Source: Ruminococcus sp.
Lineage (GTDB): Bacteria; Bacillota; Clostridia; Oscillospirales; Ruminococcaceae
NCBI GenBank assembly: GCA_022641595.1
Contig: JALCDN010000016.1
Coordinates: 1-33,275 of the forward strand
Length of the DNA stretch: 33,275 nt
Reading direction: 5' to 3'
Shown here piece by piece: positions 8,486 through 15,841 of the stretch; position 1 is the stretch's first letter, and each line of letters opens with the position of its first letter. A program made the position numbers and the translations under genes. The notes under the pieces were generated by a model that did not search any database, was not told the DNA's origin, and was given only the letters and a program-made list of their open reading frames with translations.

Positions 8486-10051
8486 ATGGGAACTCAGGTA
8501 AGTACTCTCATCATATTGGTAGTATATTTCATTATTATGCTGGCAATAGGAATTTACACATCAAAAAAGACAAAATCAGTAAATGATTTTGTGCTTGGTG
8601 GACGAAATGTCGGTTCGTGGCTGACCGCATTTGCTTACGGAACTTCATATTTTTCAGCCGTTGTATTTATCGGATATGCAGGACAGTTTGGATGGAATTA
8701 CGGCATATCTGCAACATGGATAGGCATAGGCAACGCAATACTCGGAAGCCTTATACCATGGTTTGTTATGGGACGCCGAACAAGACTTATGACAAATCAT
8801 ATCGGAGCAAAAACTATGCCGGAATACTTTGAACTCAGATTCAATTCACAGAAGCTGAAGCTTGCATCAGCAGTAATAGTATTTGTATTTCTCATTCCGT
8901 ATACAGCTTCAGTATACAATGGACTTTCAAGACTTTTCGGAATGGCATTCAATCTTGGGGAAAACGGTTATCTTTATGTTATAATTGCAATGGCATTTAT
9001 GTCCGCAGTATATGTAATACTTGGCGGATATTCAGCAACTGCTGTAAACGATTTTATTCAGGGAATCGTAATGCTTGTGGGAATAATAGCAGTTGTAATC
9101 TGTACACTCAACGGTGTCGGCGGATTTTCAAGTGCAGTTAAGGAACTTGGAAAGATAGAGGGTGCTGACAAACTGGATACACTTTTTGGCCCTGACCCGA
9201 TAAATCTTTTGGGCGTAGTGATACTTACATCACTTGGTACATGGGGACTTCCACAGATGGTTCAGAAATTCTACGCTATAAAAGACGAAAAATCAATTGC
9301 AAAAGGTGCATTGATTTCAACAATATTTGCAATTGTAGTAGCAGGCGGTTCATATTTTATGGGCGGTTTTATAAGACTTTACTGTTCACTAAACGGTGAA
9401 AGCGGAAAAGCTGCAATCAATATTGTAAACGGTAAGCCTGAATTTGATGCTATGGTACCTGCAATGCTTGATTCCGCACTGCCGGATATGCTTATAGGAC
9501 TTGTAGTTGTTCTTGTACTTTCCGCATCACTTTCGACTCTTTCGTCACTTGTTCTTACATCAAGCTCAACACTCACGATTGATATGATAAAGCCGAAAAT
9601 GAAAAAGATGACCGAAAAGAAGGAAGTTCTGATAATGAGAGTGCTTATTGCCGTATTCCTTATAATATCGGTAATAATTGCATCAAATAAAAATGCATCG
9701 ATATCGACTCTTATGTCTTACTCATGGGGTGCACTTTCAGGAGCATTTCTTGGCCCGTTCCTTTATGGACTGTTTTCAAAAAAAGTAACCGCAGCTGCTT
9801 GCTGGGCAAGTATGGCAACAGGTATTGGCATTACCGTAGTACATATGGTACTTTTCGGTCTTGGACTTGATGTATTCAGTGGATTAAGGCAAAGTGTTAT
9901 TGATATGAATTGGTCACTTAATATACTTTCACCGATAAATGCAGGAGCATTTTCAATGATAGTATCGCTTATCATAGTGCCGCTTGTAAGCTGCTTTACA
10001 CAGCCGCCTGCAAAGGAAGTTGTTGATAATGCATTCAGCAGCATTGAATAA
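8486..10051 (+). CDS. Sodium:solute symporter (SSS/SLC5 family)
   Basis: A 521-residue polytopic membrane protein with about 13 hydrophobic segments, predicted to drive substrate uptake with sodium. The N-terminal NDFVLGGRNVGSWLTAFAYG segment is the usual SSS signature after TM1. The later LSASLSTLSSLVLTSSSTL segment, near residues 353-371, aligns with the TM8/9 region of PutP whose Ser-Thr pair binds sodium. The substrate is not readable; proline/PutP-like or pantothenate/PanF-like transport are possibilities. The ATG at 8486 is chosen because ATGAGG just upstream supplies the ribosome binding site and the product then starts at the usual hydrophobic TM1. An upstream in-frame ATG at 8438 has no such site. 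It is a single gene with its own promoter (8381-8409) and terminator (10075-10106). Confidence 0.88.
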   Translation: MGTQVSTLIILVVYFIIMLAIGIYTSKKTKSVNDFVLGGRNVGSWLTAFAYGTSYFSAVVFIGYAGQFGWNYGISATWIGIGNAILGSLIPWFVMGRRTRLMTNHIGAKTMPEYFELRFNSQKLKLASAVIVFVFLIPYTASVYNGLSRLFGMAFNLGENGYLYVIIAMAFMSAVYVILGGYSATAVNDFIQGIVMLVGIIAVVICTLNGVGGFSSAVKELGKIEGADKLDTLFGPDPINLLGVVILTSLGTWGLPQMVQKFYAIKDEKSIAKGALISTIFAIVVAGGSYFMGGFIRLYCSLNGESGKAAINIVNGKPEFDAMVPAMLDSALPDMLIGLVVVLVLSASLSTLSSLVLTSSSTLTIDMIKPKMKKMTEKKEVLIMRVLIAVFLIISVIIASNKNASISTLMSYSWGALSGAFLGPFLYGLFSKKVTAAACWASMATGIGITVVHMVLFGLGLDVFSGLRQSVIDMNWSLNILSPINAGAFSMIVSLIIVPLVSCFTQPPAKEVVDNAFSSIE

Positions 10052-10074
10052 TATCTGAACAAAATCAAAATTAA

Positions 10075-10106
10075 AAAAGCGACAGAACTTAAGTTCTGTC
10101 GCTTTT
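10075..10106. terminator. Bidirectional palindromic terminator
   Basis: A perfect 32 bp palindrome of two 16-base arms (AAAAGCGACAGAACTT and its complement). The A-tract on one side and T-tract on the other make it work on both strands. It lies between the converging symporter gene and the permease gene ending at 10139. Confidence 0.9.
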
Positions 10107-10138
10107 GCATATAATAGAGTTAGCACATATGGCACAGT

Positions 10139-11263
10139 TTATTTTTTTGTAATTAAAAAAGCAAGTGCCAGAAGAATTGCAAGCATTGAGAATCCGAATA
10201 TGGAGAAAAGTCTAAGATATTTGCCTTTTTCGGCAAGCCCTGATTTTGCATAGAATTTATATGATATAAGGCTTGCAAGCGAAGCGATAGGAGTTCCGAG
10301 ACCGCCGATGTTTACGCCCATAAGCAGAGGCTTGTATTTATCAGTAAATTCAGAGAGCATAACGGCAGCAGGGACGTTGCTGATAATCTGACTCAGACCT
10401 GCTGAAACGATAAGTTCACGGTTATGGACAGCATTTGAAACTAAAGTTCTTACTGACTCAATGTTGCCGGCATTTCCGGAAAAAATGAAAAAGCATATAA
10501 AAGTCATAAGCAGGGCGTAATCGACTTTAAGGAGCAGTTTTTTGTTTGTAAGAAAGATTATGGGAATTGTGAATGCAAGGCAGACGTAATCGGAAATAAT
10601 TCTTGAAACCGTAAGCAGGCAGAGTATGAAGAGGACAATATAAACTGTCAGTTCTTTTACAGGTAACGGTGGCGTGGAACGAGGTTTTACGGTGAATTTT
10701 TCACGGCTCAGAAAACGAAGCATAATCAGAAGAAGGAGATAGCTTGCAACGCTAAGTGGCAGCATAGTGACGATAAAATCCGTAAGTCCAAGCTTATATC
10801 GTGCATAGATGTAAAGGCACTGAGGGTTTCCAAGAGGAGTCAGCATACTTCCGAGGTTAGCCGAAGCTGTTTCGATTACGACAGTCATAGCCAGGTCATT
10901 TTTAGAGTTGGTTTCCTCAAATATCATAATTGTGAGCGGTACAAATGTTATAAGGGCGACATCATTTGTAAGCAGCATTGACGAAAAGAAGCAGAGGTTC
11001 ATCATAATGAATCCGAGAGATCTTGCACTGCCGGCTTTTGTGATAAGTAGGGAGGAAGCCTTTCCGAATACGCCGATATTTCTCAGACCTGCAACGGCAG
11101 ACATAAGGCAGAAAAGCAAAATAATTACGGAAGTATTTATGTATGAAAAGTAATCACGGCATGGTGGATAAAAGAACATAGAAATGACTGCTGCGGCAAA
11201 TGAAACTGTAAGAACGGTCTGTCCTTTAAAAAACGTTGTAAATTTTTTGAATATTTCAGTCAT
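10139..11263 (-). CDS. ArsB/NhaD-like (SLC13-type) ion permease
   Basis: A 374-residue integral membrane protein with about ten hydrophobic segments, of the ion transporter superfamily that includes ArsB, NhaD and citrate/dicarboxylate carriers. Two internally related half-signatures are visible: LTNDVALITFVPL near residues 97-109 with GNPQCLYI near 143-150, and the mirrored SNVPAAVMLSEF near 291-302 followed by GVNIGGLGTPIASL. These re-entrant loops usually hold the substrate and ion. The substrate cannot be determined. Its ATG overlaps the stop of the upstream metallophosphoesterase gene (ATGA at 11263-11260), so the two are translationally coupled. Transcription would end at 10075-10106. 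Confidence 0.8.
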   Translation of the reverse strand: MTEIFKKFTTFFKGQTVLTVSFAAAVISMFFYPPCRDYFSYINTSVIILLFCLMSAVAGLRNIGVFGKASSLLITKAGSARSLGFIMMNLCFFSSMLLTNDVALITFVPLTIMIFEETNSKNDLAMTVVIETASANLGSMLTPLGNPQCLYIYARYKLGLTDFIVTMLPLSVASYLLLLIMLRFLSREKFTVKPRSTPPLPVKELTVYIVLFILCLLTVSRIISDYVCLAFTIPIIFLTNKKLLLKVDYALLMTFICFFIFSGNAGNIESVRTLVSNAVHNRELIVSAGLSQIISNVPAAVMLSEFTDKYKPLLMGVNIGGLGTPIASLASLISYKFYAKSGLAEKGKYLRLFSIFGFSMLAILLALAFLITKK

Positions 11264-11925
11264 TTCAGTGTATGTACCTTGTCAAATACAGCATAGAATT
11301 TGACGGGAATATGTTTATCAATATGGCATTTGCCGAAATACCATTTTCTGAAATAACAGGCTTTTATTATGTCTTCAAAGAAAGCATGGACTTCAAGACG
11401 CTGAAAAACATCGACGCCAAGGCAGTCCTTAAGAGAAGCAGGCGGTTCATGAGTAATTATGTAGTCAACGGAATTTGTATTTGCTGCAAGATTGTCAATA
11501 GCGTTCATAATTTCTAAGTGAGTAGGCTGTTCCTGAATCCACCAGTTTGAGCTGTCACGGCGAAAATCGAAGTCCTGACTGTGACCGCCGCCGAAAGTAA
11601 AAATTTTCTTACTTTCTATTGTATAGACCTGACCACGCATCAGATGTATAATATTTGGCATTATAAACTGAACATTTCCGCCGTTCCACTGAGTTACTTC
11701 GTAACGCTCAAGCAAATCAAAATTTTCGTGACAACCGTCAAGAAAAGCAATTGTAAATTCTTTTTCGGCAAGTTTTTTAAGAACGGAATTTTCTTTTCTT
11801 GAACCGTCCCATATAAAGCCGAAATCTCCGCATATAATAAGAGTATCACCTTTTTGCAGTTTTTTAACTGCCGGGTCTTTAAAGCGCATTATATCGCCGT
11901 GCATATCGCCGGTAACATATATCAA
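11260..11925 (-). CDS. Calcineurin-like metallophosphoesterase
   Basis: A 221-residue predicted phosphatase or phosphodiesterase with a two-metal centre. All family motifs are present near the expected spacing: GDMHGD at the N-terminus, GDFGFIWD, a GCHEN motif in place of the usual GNHE, THEPP, and GKCHIDKH in place of the GHxH motif. The Asn-to-Cys change in GNHE is a notable variant, because that Asn normally contacts metal and phosphate. The start is set at a TTG (11925), eight bases after GGAGG, giving the normal IYVTGDMHG opening. The ATG five codons upstream would put the ribosome binding site inside the gene. It is coupled by a 4 bp overlap to the permease gene. The substrate is unknown. 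Confidence 0.8.
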   Translation of the reverse strand: MIYVTGDMHGDIMRFKDPAVKKLQKGDTLIICGDFGFIWDGSRKENSVLKKLAEKEFTIAFLDGCHENFDLLERYEVTQWNGGNVQFIMPNIIHLMRGQVYTIESKKIFTFGGGHSQDFDFRRDSSNWWIQEQPTHLEIMNAIDNLAANTNSVDYIITHEPPASLKDCLGVDVFQRLEVHAFFEDIIKACYFRKWYFGKCHIDKHIPVKFYAVFDKVHTLK

Positions 11926-11959
11926 AATCAAAACCTCCATTGCAATTTGTTCTAATCAT

Positions 11960-11988
11960 ATTCTAACATATTTTTTCATAAAGGTAAA
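11960..11988 (-). promoter_or_regulatory. Promoter for metallophosphoesterase-permease unit
   Basis: On the minus strand TTTACC (11988-11983) and TAGAAT (11965-11960) are separated by 17 bases. A TGT sits directly before the -10 box, giving an extended -10 element. The start site would fall near 11953, about 28 bases before the TTG start. Confidence 0.65.
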
Positions 11989-12038
11989 TACGAATAAAAA
12001 AATTTTTTAAAAGGCTTTTAAAAGTTGTAAAAATCTGT

Positions 12039-12044
12039 TATAAT
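12039..12044 (+). promoter_or_regulatory. Candidate -10 box before the carboxypeptidase-like gene
   Basis: A perfect TATAAT at 12039-12044, about 107 bases before the ATG at 12151. No good -35 box lies 16-18 bases upstream (only TTTTAA), so this is tentative. The leader would contain the short inverted repeat at 12075-12120. Confidence 0.35.
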
Positions 12045-12074
12045 AAAATAAGAATTTTCTGAAAACAAATTTAG

Positions 12075-12120
12075 AGCATCTCTGAAAGAACTATTATATG
12101 AAAAAATAGTTTTAAGATGC
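12075..12120 (+). repeat. Short inverted repeat, possible relic of the repeat family
   Basis: GCATCT followed by CTGAAAGAACTATT on the left is mirrored by AATAGTTTTAAGATGC on the right, an imperfect stem of about 16 bp. The left end resembles the end of copy B (GCATCTCTAAAAACTC at 7995-8010). It could be a much reduced member of the family or an unrelated leader hairpin. It lies about 30 bases before the gene at 12151. Confidence 0.4.
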
Positions 12121-12150
12121 TATAATTATCTTTTAAACGGGGAGTTTATT

Positions 12151-13566
12151 ATGAAGAAATTTATTGCGGTTTTGTCTGCTTTTATTATTACACTGACATT
12201 TATCATTCCGACAAAGTCTGAGGCACTTAATTTTCCTTTGACCACACCTATTACAAGTGAATCGGCAATGGTTATGAATCTTGACACAGGAACGGTCATT
12301 CACGAAAAAAATGCTGATGCTCAGCAAATGCCAGGCTCTGTTGTTAATATAATGGTTGCAATAGTATGCCTTGAAAATTGTAAGGACCTTGATGAGGAGA
12401 TTACAGTTGATTCTTCTGTATACGATTATCTTATCAATACACAATATCCTGATGACCTAAGATATGCCGATATCTGCAATGGTGATGTTCTTACGGTGAA
12501 TGACCTGCTTTATGCAATGATGCTTACTTCGTCCGTAGAAGCATGCGAAACGCTTGCAAATCATTTTGGAAACGGAAATGTTGATAATTTCGTTAAGATG
12601 ATGAACGACAAAGCAGCAGAAATTGGATGCACATCGACTCACTTTATGAATCCTACGGGGCTTTTCGACGCTCAGCAGTACACAACAGCCCGTGACGTAA
12701 TGAAAATGACAAAATATGCTTTGGGCGTGTCGGTTTTTGAAACGATTTCAACTGCTCAGACATACAACCCGAGTGTTCCGAATCTACAGAATCATGCTGA
12801 CGTTACATCATGGGTGTGGACTAACTCCAACGTTATGATGGACCCGACAAGTACGGATTACTACTACAAGGGTGCAAAGGGTATAAAAACAGCAACGCTT
12901 AATGCTATCGGAAGAAACATAGTCTCGATGGCAAGCAAAGATGGTAACAATTATCTTATAGTAGCAATGAAATCTCCGATAAATAATCCTCAGGGTGACA
13001 CAGAGTATTACCACGTCGAAGACGCAATAATTCTTTTTGACTGGGCATTTGAACATTTTTCATATAAGACAATTCTTGATGCTTCAGAGGAGGTAGGAGA
13101 GCTCCCTGTAGAGCTTGCCGAAGGCAACGACTATGTATTGCTTAAACCTAAAGAAGAATATTCGGACTTGTGGTACGACGGAATAGACACATCACTTATA
13201 AGTAAAGAGGATATTGTTTATGAAAAAGGAGTCCTTCAGGCACCAATATCCAAGGGACAGAAGCTCGGAGTTGTACATCTTAAATATTCAGGTGAGGAAA
13301 TTGCTGCGGTTGACCTTGTTGCAGTAAGTGATGTCAAGCGTTCTGTTACAAAATACAATATGTATGCGGCAAAGAAATTCAAAGATTCAAAATGGTTCAG
13401 CACTGCTATTCTTATATCGTCAATACTTTCAGGAATATATATTCTCCTTTGTGTATATTCATTTATATGCTATAAGAATAATGCAAAGCCAATATCGCCT
13501 GTTTATGCCGTACCGAGGGTAAAGAAAAACAAAAAGCAAGATAAAAATGATAAATCTGAAAAATAA
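12151..13566 (+). CDS. D-Ala-D-Ala carboxypeptidase-like protein (S11 fold), probably inactive
   Basis: A 471-residue exported protein of the penicillin-binding protein 5/DacF type. A signal peptide occupies about residues 1-25. The S11 fold begins with SAMVMNLDTGTVIHEKNAD. A C-terminal hydrophobic anchor lies near 417-440, with a basic tail. Active members carry SxxK, SxN and KTG. Here the positions read SVVN (63-66), SVE (128-130) and KTA (246-248). The nucleophile Ser63 is kept, but the general-base Lys, the SxN Asn and the KTG Gly are all replaced. Surrounding framework segments (DLLYAMMLTS, FMNPTGLF, GAKGIKTA) are intact, so this looks like a conserved fold with lost peptidase chemistry, not random decay. 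The start has a GGGGAG site. It sits just upstream of the spoIIIA operon, but a terminator separates them. A peptidoglycan-binding or scaffold role is inference. Confidence 0.85.
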   Translation: MKKFIAVLSAFIITLTFIIPTKSEALNFPLTTPITSESAMVMNLDTGTVIHEKNADAQQMPGSVVNIMVAIVCLENCKDLDEEITVDSSVYDYLINTQYPDDLRYADICNGDVLTVNDLLYAMMLTSSVEACETLANHFGNGNVDNFVKMMNDKAAEIGCTSTHFMNPTGLFDAQQYTTARDVMKMTKYALGVSVFETISTAQTYNPSVPNLQNHADVTSWVWTNSNVMMDPTSTDYYYKGAKGIKTATLNAIGRNIVSMASKDGNNYLIVAMKSPINNPQGDTEYYHVEDAIILFDWAFEHFSYKTILDASEEVGELPVELAEGNDYVLLKPKEEYSDLWYDGIDTSLISKEDIVYEKGVLQAPISKGQKLGVVHLKYSGEEIAAVDLVAVSDVKRSVTKYNMYAAKKFKDSKWFSTAILISSILSGIYILLCVYSFICYKNNAKPISPVYAVPRVKKNKKQDKNDKSEK

Positions 13567-13654
13567 AGATAATACGCACACAAGATTTGTGCAGTGTTGC
13601 TTGAAGTTCTGTTTTAATTGACACAGCAATATAATAAGGGTATCCATAATATTT

Positions 13655-13687
13655 GGTTGCAGTTTTTAAACTGCAACCATTTTTTTA
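13655..13687 (+). terminator. Rho-independent terminator after the carboxypeptidase-like gene
   Basis: An 11 bp perfect stem pairs GGTTGCAGTTT (13655-13665) with AAACTGCAACC (13668-13678) and is followed by a run of seven T residues. It isolates the upstream gene from the spoIIIA operon. Confidence 0.9.
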
Positions 13688-13703
13688 TATTTCATTCAAC
13701 AAT

Positions 13704-13732
13704 TCATATCTTAAGTGCCTGCAGCATACAAT
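13704..13732 (+). promoter_or_regulatory. Sigma-E-like sporulation promoter of spoIIIA
   Basis: TCATATC (13704-13710) and CATACAAT (13725-13732), with 14 bases between them, fit the Bacillus sigma-E consensus (KMATATT, 14-15 bases, CATACAHT) at all but one position. The spoIIIA operon of B. subtilis is known to be transcribed by sigma-E in the mother cell, so site and gene content agree. The ATG of spoIIIAA follows about 55 bases later. Confidence 0.8.
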
Positions 13733-13786
13733 TTACAAAGACAACCTCTGAAAGAGAATTCTGTAAAATAGAAAGGCAGGATAAAT

Positions 13787-14713
13787 ATGAATAATAAAAG
13801 CTGTTATGCGTCCATATGCAGGTATGTTCCAGAGAGTATAAGGCGATGTCTTGAAGCGGTGAGCGATGCTGACAGGGAGAAAATCAATGAGATAAGGCTC
13901 AGAGTCAATCGACCCGTATCGGTAACAAGTAGCGGAAAAAGTTATTTTGTAACGAAAAACGGAGGTCTTACAGCACAACCGTTACTTGGAGTGAACGCTG
14001 AAAAGTCTGAAATTTCGGAAACTCTTAAGGCTATTTGCAGTTTTTCGGTTCACAGCTACACAAAGGAGCTTTCGCAAGGCTACATAACAATAGAAAACGG
14101 TGTGAGAGCAGGAATAGCAGGTACAGCGGTACAAAATGGAGACAATAAAAATTCAGTGAAATATATTAATGCGTTGAATTTCAGAATACCACGTCAGGTA
14201 AAAGGTTGTGCAGAAATGATATGCAGTAAGCTTTGTGCACAAAAGCCTTGCGGAATCATTATATGTGGAGGAGTTTCTTCAGGAAAAACGACACTTTTGC
14301 GTGATATATGCCGGATACTCGGAAATCGTTTCATAGTAAGTCTTGTGGACGAGCGTGGCGAGCTTGCAGGTTGCAGTGAAGGTGTTCCCGGAAATGATGT
14401 TGGTGCTTTCACTGACGTTCTTGACGGATATTCACGTTCGGACGGTATAATATCTGCAATTCGTTCACTTTCGCCGGAGGTGATAATGTGCGATGAAATC
14501 AGCACAGATGAAGACTCAAAAGCTATTCTGAGTGCGGCAGGTTGTGGTGTCAGATTTATAGCAACTGCACATTGTGAAAATGCTGACGACCTGAAAAAGC
14601 GTCATTTTATAGCCGGTCTTATAGACAGTGGAATATTTGATTATGCAGTTATAATGGCAGGCAGTAAAGCTCCGGGAGTAATAAAGGAAATCAGGAGAAT
14701 AAAAAATGATTAA
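13787..14713 (+). CDS. spoIIIAA: Stage III sporulation protein AA (ATPase)
   Basis: A secretion-type ATPase of the SpoIIIA-SpoIIQ channel that links mother cell and forespore and is needed for late forespore gene expression. At 308 residues it has the usual family length. Walker A GGVSSGKT lies at residues 161-168, followed by the conserved LLRDICR helix. SLVDERGELAG (Walker B-like) lies near 185-195, and the arginine-containing RSDGIISAIRSLSPEVIMCDE segment follows. The N-terminal domain has the typical KINEIRLRVNRPV element. The ATG follows an AAAGGCAGG site. It is the first gene of the operon and overlaps spoIIIAB by 8 bases. Confidence 0.95.
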   Translation: MNNKSCYASICRYVPESIRRCLEAVSDADREKINEIRLRVNRPVSVTSSGKSYFVTKNGGLTAQPLLGVNAEKSEISETLKAICSFSVHSYTKELSQGYITIENGVRAGIAGTAVQNGDNKNSVKYINALNFRIPRQVKGCAEMICSKLCAQKPCGIIICGGVSSGKTTLLRDICRILGNRFIVSLVDERGELAGCSEGVPGNDVGAFTDVLDGYSRSDGIISAIRSLSPEVIMCDEISTDEDSKAILSAAGCGVRFIATAHCENADDLKKRHFIAGLIDSGIFDYAVIMAGSKAPGVIKEIRRIKND

Positions 14714-15209
14714 GTTTATAGGAGCAATTATGATAGTATTTGCAGGAGCAATATGTGGAGCGGCAGCGTCAGAGAAGCTCAGAAGTCGCCGTACAGCGTG
14801 TAATACACTTATTGAAGCAGTGAATCAGATATCGGTTATGATAAACTATCGTGGGCTTACATTTTATGAAATAGCAAGTGAACTGAAGTCACAGCCACAG
14901 CTATCAGGACTTGGATTTATAAACGGACTTCCCGAAAAATATGACGGAATCTCAGGACTTTCGGTAAAATGGAACGATGCACTTGAAAACGACGAAATAA
15001 TAGGAGATGAAGAAAAATCGTATCTCAGAAGCTTTGCGGCAAGTATAGGTTCAAGCGATAAGGACGGACAACTCTCCGGACTTGAACTGCTCAGACAACA
15101 GCTTGAATCAGCCGAAAAAAAGCGTGAGGAAGAATATCGCCGAAAAGGAAAGCTTTATCGCTCAATAGGAGTTCTTGCAGGCGTAATGGCGGGAATTATG
15201 CTGATATAG
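14706..15209 (+). CDS. spoIIIAB: Stage III sporulation protein AB
   Basis: A 167-residue protein resembling GspF/type II secretion platform components, as known for SpoIIIAB. A hydrophobic N-terminal segment (residues 3-21, small residues and Gly-rich) and a C-terminal one (VLAGVMAGIML) flank a charged helical middle containing the ALLEA-like NTLIEAVNQISVMINYR stretch. The ATG is preceded by AGGAG inside the end of spoIIIAA, so translation is coupled. The family call rests mainly on position, length and topology. Confidence 0.9.
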   Translation: MIKFIGAIMIVFAGAICGAAASEKLRSRRTACNTLIEAVNQISVMINYRGLTFYEIASELKSQPQLSGLGFINGLPEKYDGISGLSVKWNDALENDEIIGDEEKSYLRSFAASIGSSDKDGQLSGLELLRQQLESAEKKREEEYRRKGKLYRSIGVLAGVMAGIMLI

Positions 15210-15252
15210 TACAATTTATATCGGTGCAGTTTCTTAAAAAGGAGACGTTTTT

Positions 15253-15450
15253 ATGGATATCGACCTGATATTTAAAATAGCCGGAACCGGAATAATTGTT
15301 GCCGTACTTAATCTTGTTCTGAAGCGTGCAGAACGTGAGGAGCAGGCGATGATGACAACGCTTGCCGGACTTATAGTAGTGCTTGTGATAATAGTTCAGG
15401 AAATCGGAAATTTGTTCGATACAGTCAAAACGGTGTTTGGGTTATGGTAG
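15253..15450 (+). CDS. spoIIIAC: Stage III sporulation protein AC
   Basis: A 65-residue membrane protein with two hydrophobic helices (about residues 4-21 and 33-55) separated by a KRAEREEQAMM loop, the classic SpoIIIAC layout. AGGAG lies eight bases before the ATG. The 43-base gap after spoIIIAB is the largest spacing inside the operon. The last seven bases overlap spoIIIAD. Confidence 0.93.
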   Translation: MDIDLIFKIAGTGIIVAVLNLVLKRAEREEQAMMTTLAGLIVVLVIIVQEIGNLFDTVKTVFGLW

Positions 15451-15833
15451 ACAGTTGTTTTCAGGTAGCTGCATTCTGTATTGCAGGAGCTATAGCGGCT
15501 CTGGTCATAAGGCAGTACTGTCGTGAACAGGCAATGCTGCTGACACTTGCTGTGAGTGCGGCAGTGATGTATGGATTTGTAAAAATAATAAGTCCTGTGC
15601 TTGAAAACGTAAGGGAGATGTTTTCTGATGCAGGAATGAGTGACAGTTACATATCACTTCTTCTGAAGGCGACAGCAATATGTTTTACTACACAAATCTT
15701 GTCTGAAATATGCCGTGACAGCGGAGAGCTTGCTATTGCATCGGCATCTGAGCTATGGGGCAGGGGAGCCTTGCTTGTACTTTCACTGCCAATGCTTGAT
15801 GCATTGCTTGAAACCATTACGAATTTTCTGTAG
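15444..15833 (+). CDS. spoIIIAD: Stage III sporulation protein AD
   Basis: A 129-residue membrane protein with four predicted helices and a CREQAMLL loop that mirrors the EEQAMM loop of SpoIIIAC, consistent with the known relationship of the two proteins. The LLKATAICFTTQILSEICRDSGE segment is typical of SpoIIIAD. The start overlaps the stop of spoIIIAC (ATGGTAG), so the genes are coupled. Confidence 0.93.
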   Translation: MVDSCFQVAAFCIAGAIAALVIRQYCREQAMLLTLAVSAAVMYGFVKIISPVLENVREMFSDAGMSDSYISLLLKATAICFTTQILSEICRDSGELAIASASELWGRGALLVLSLPMLDALLETITNFL

Positions 15834-15841
15834 GAGTGAAA

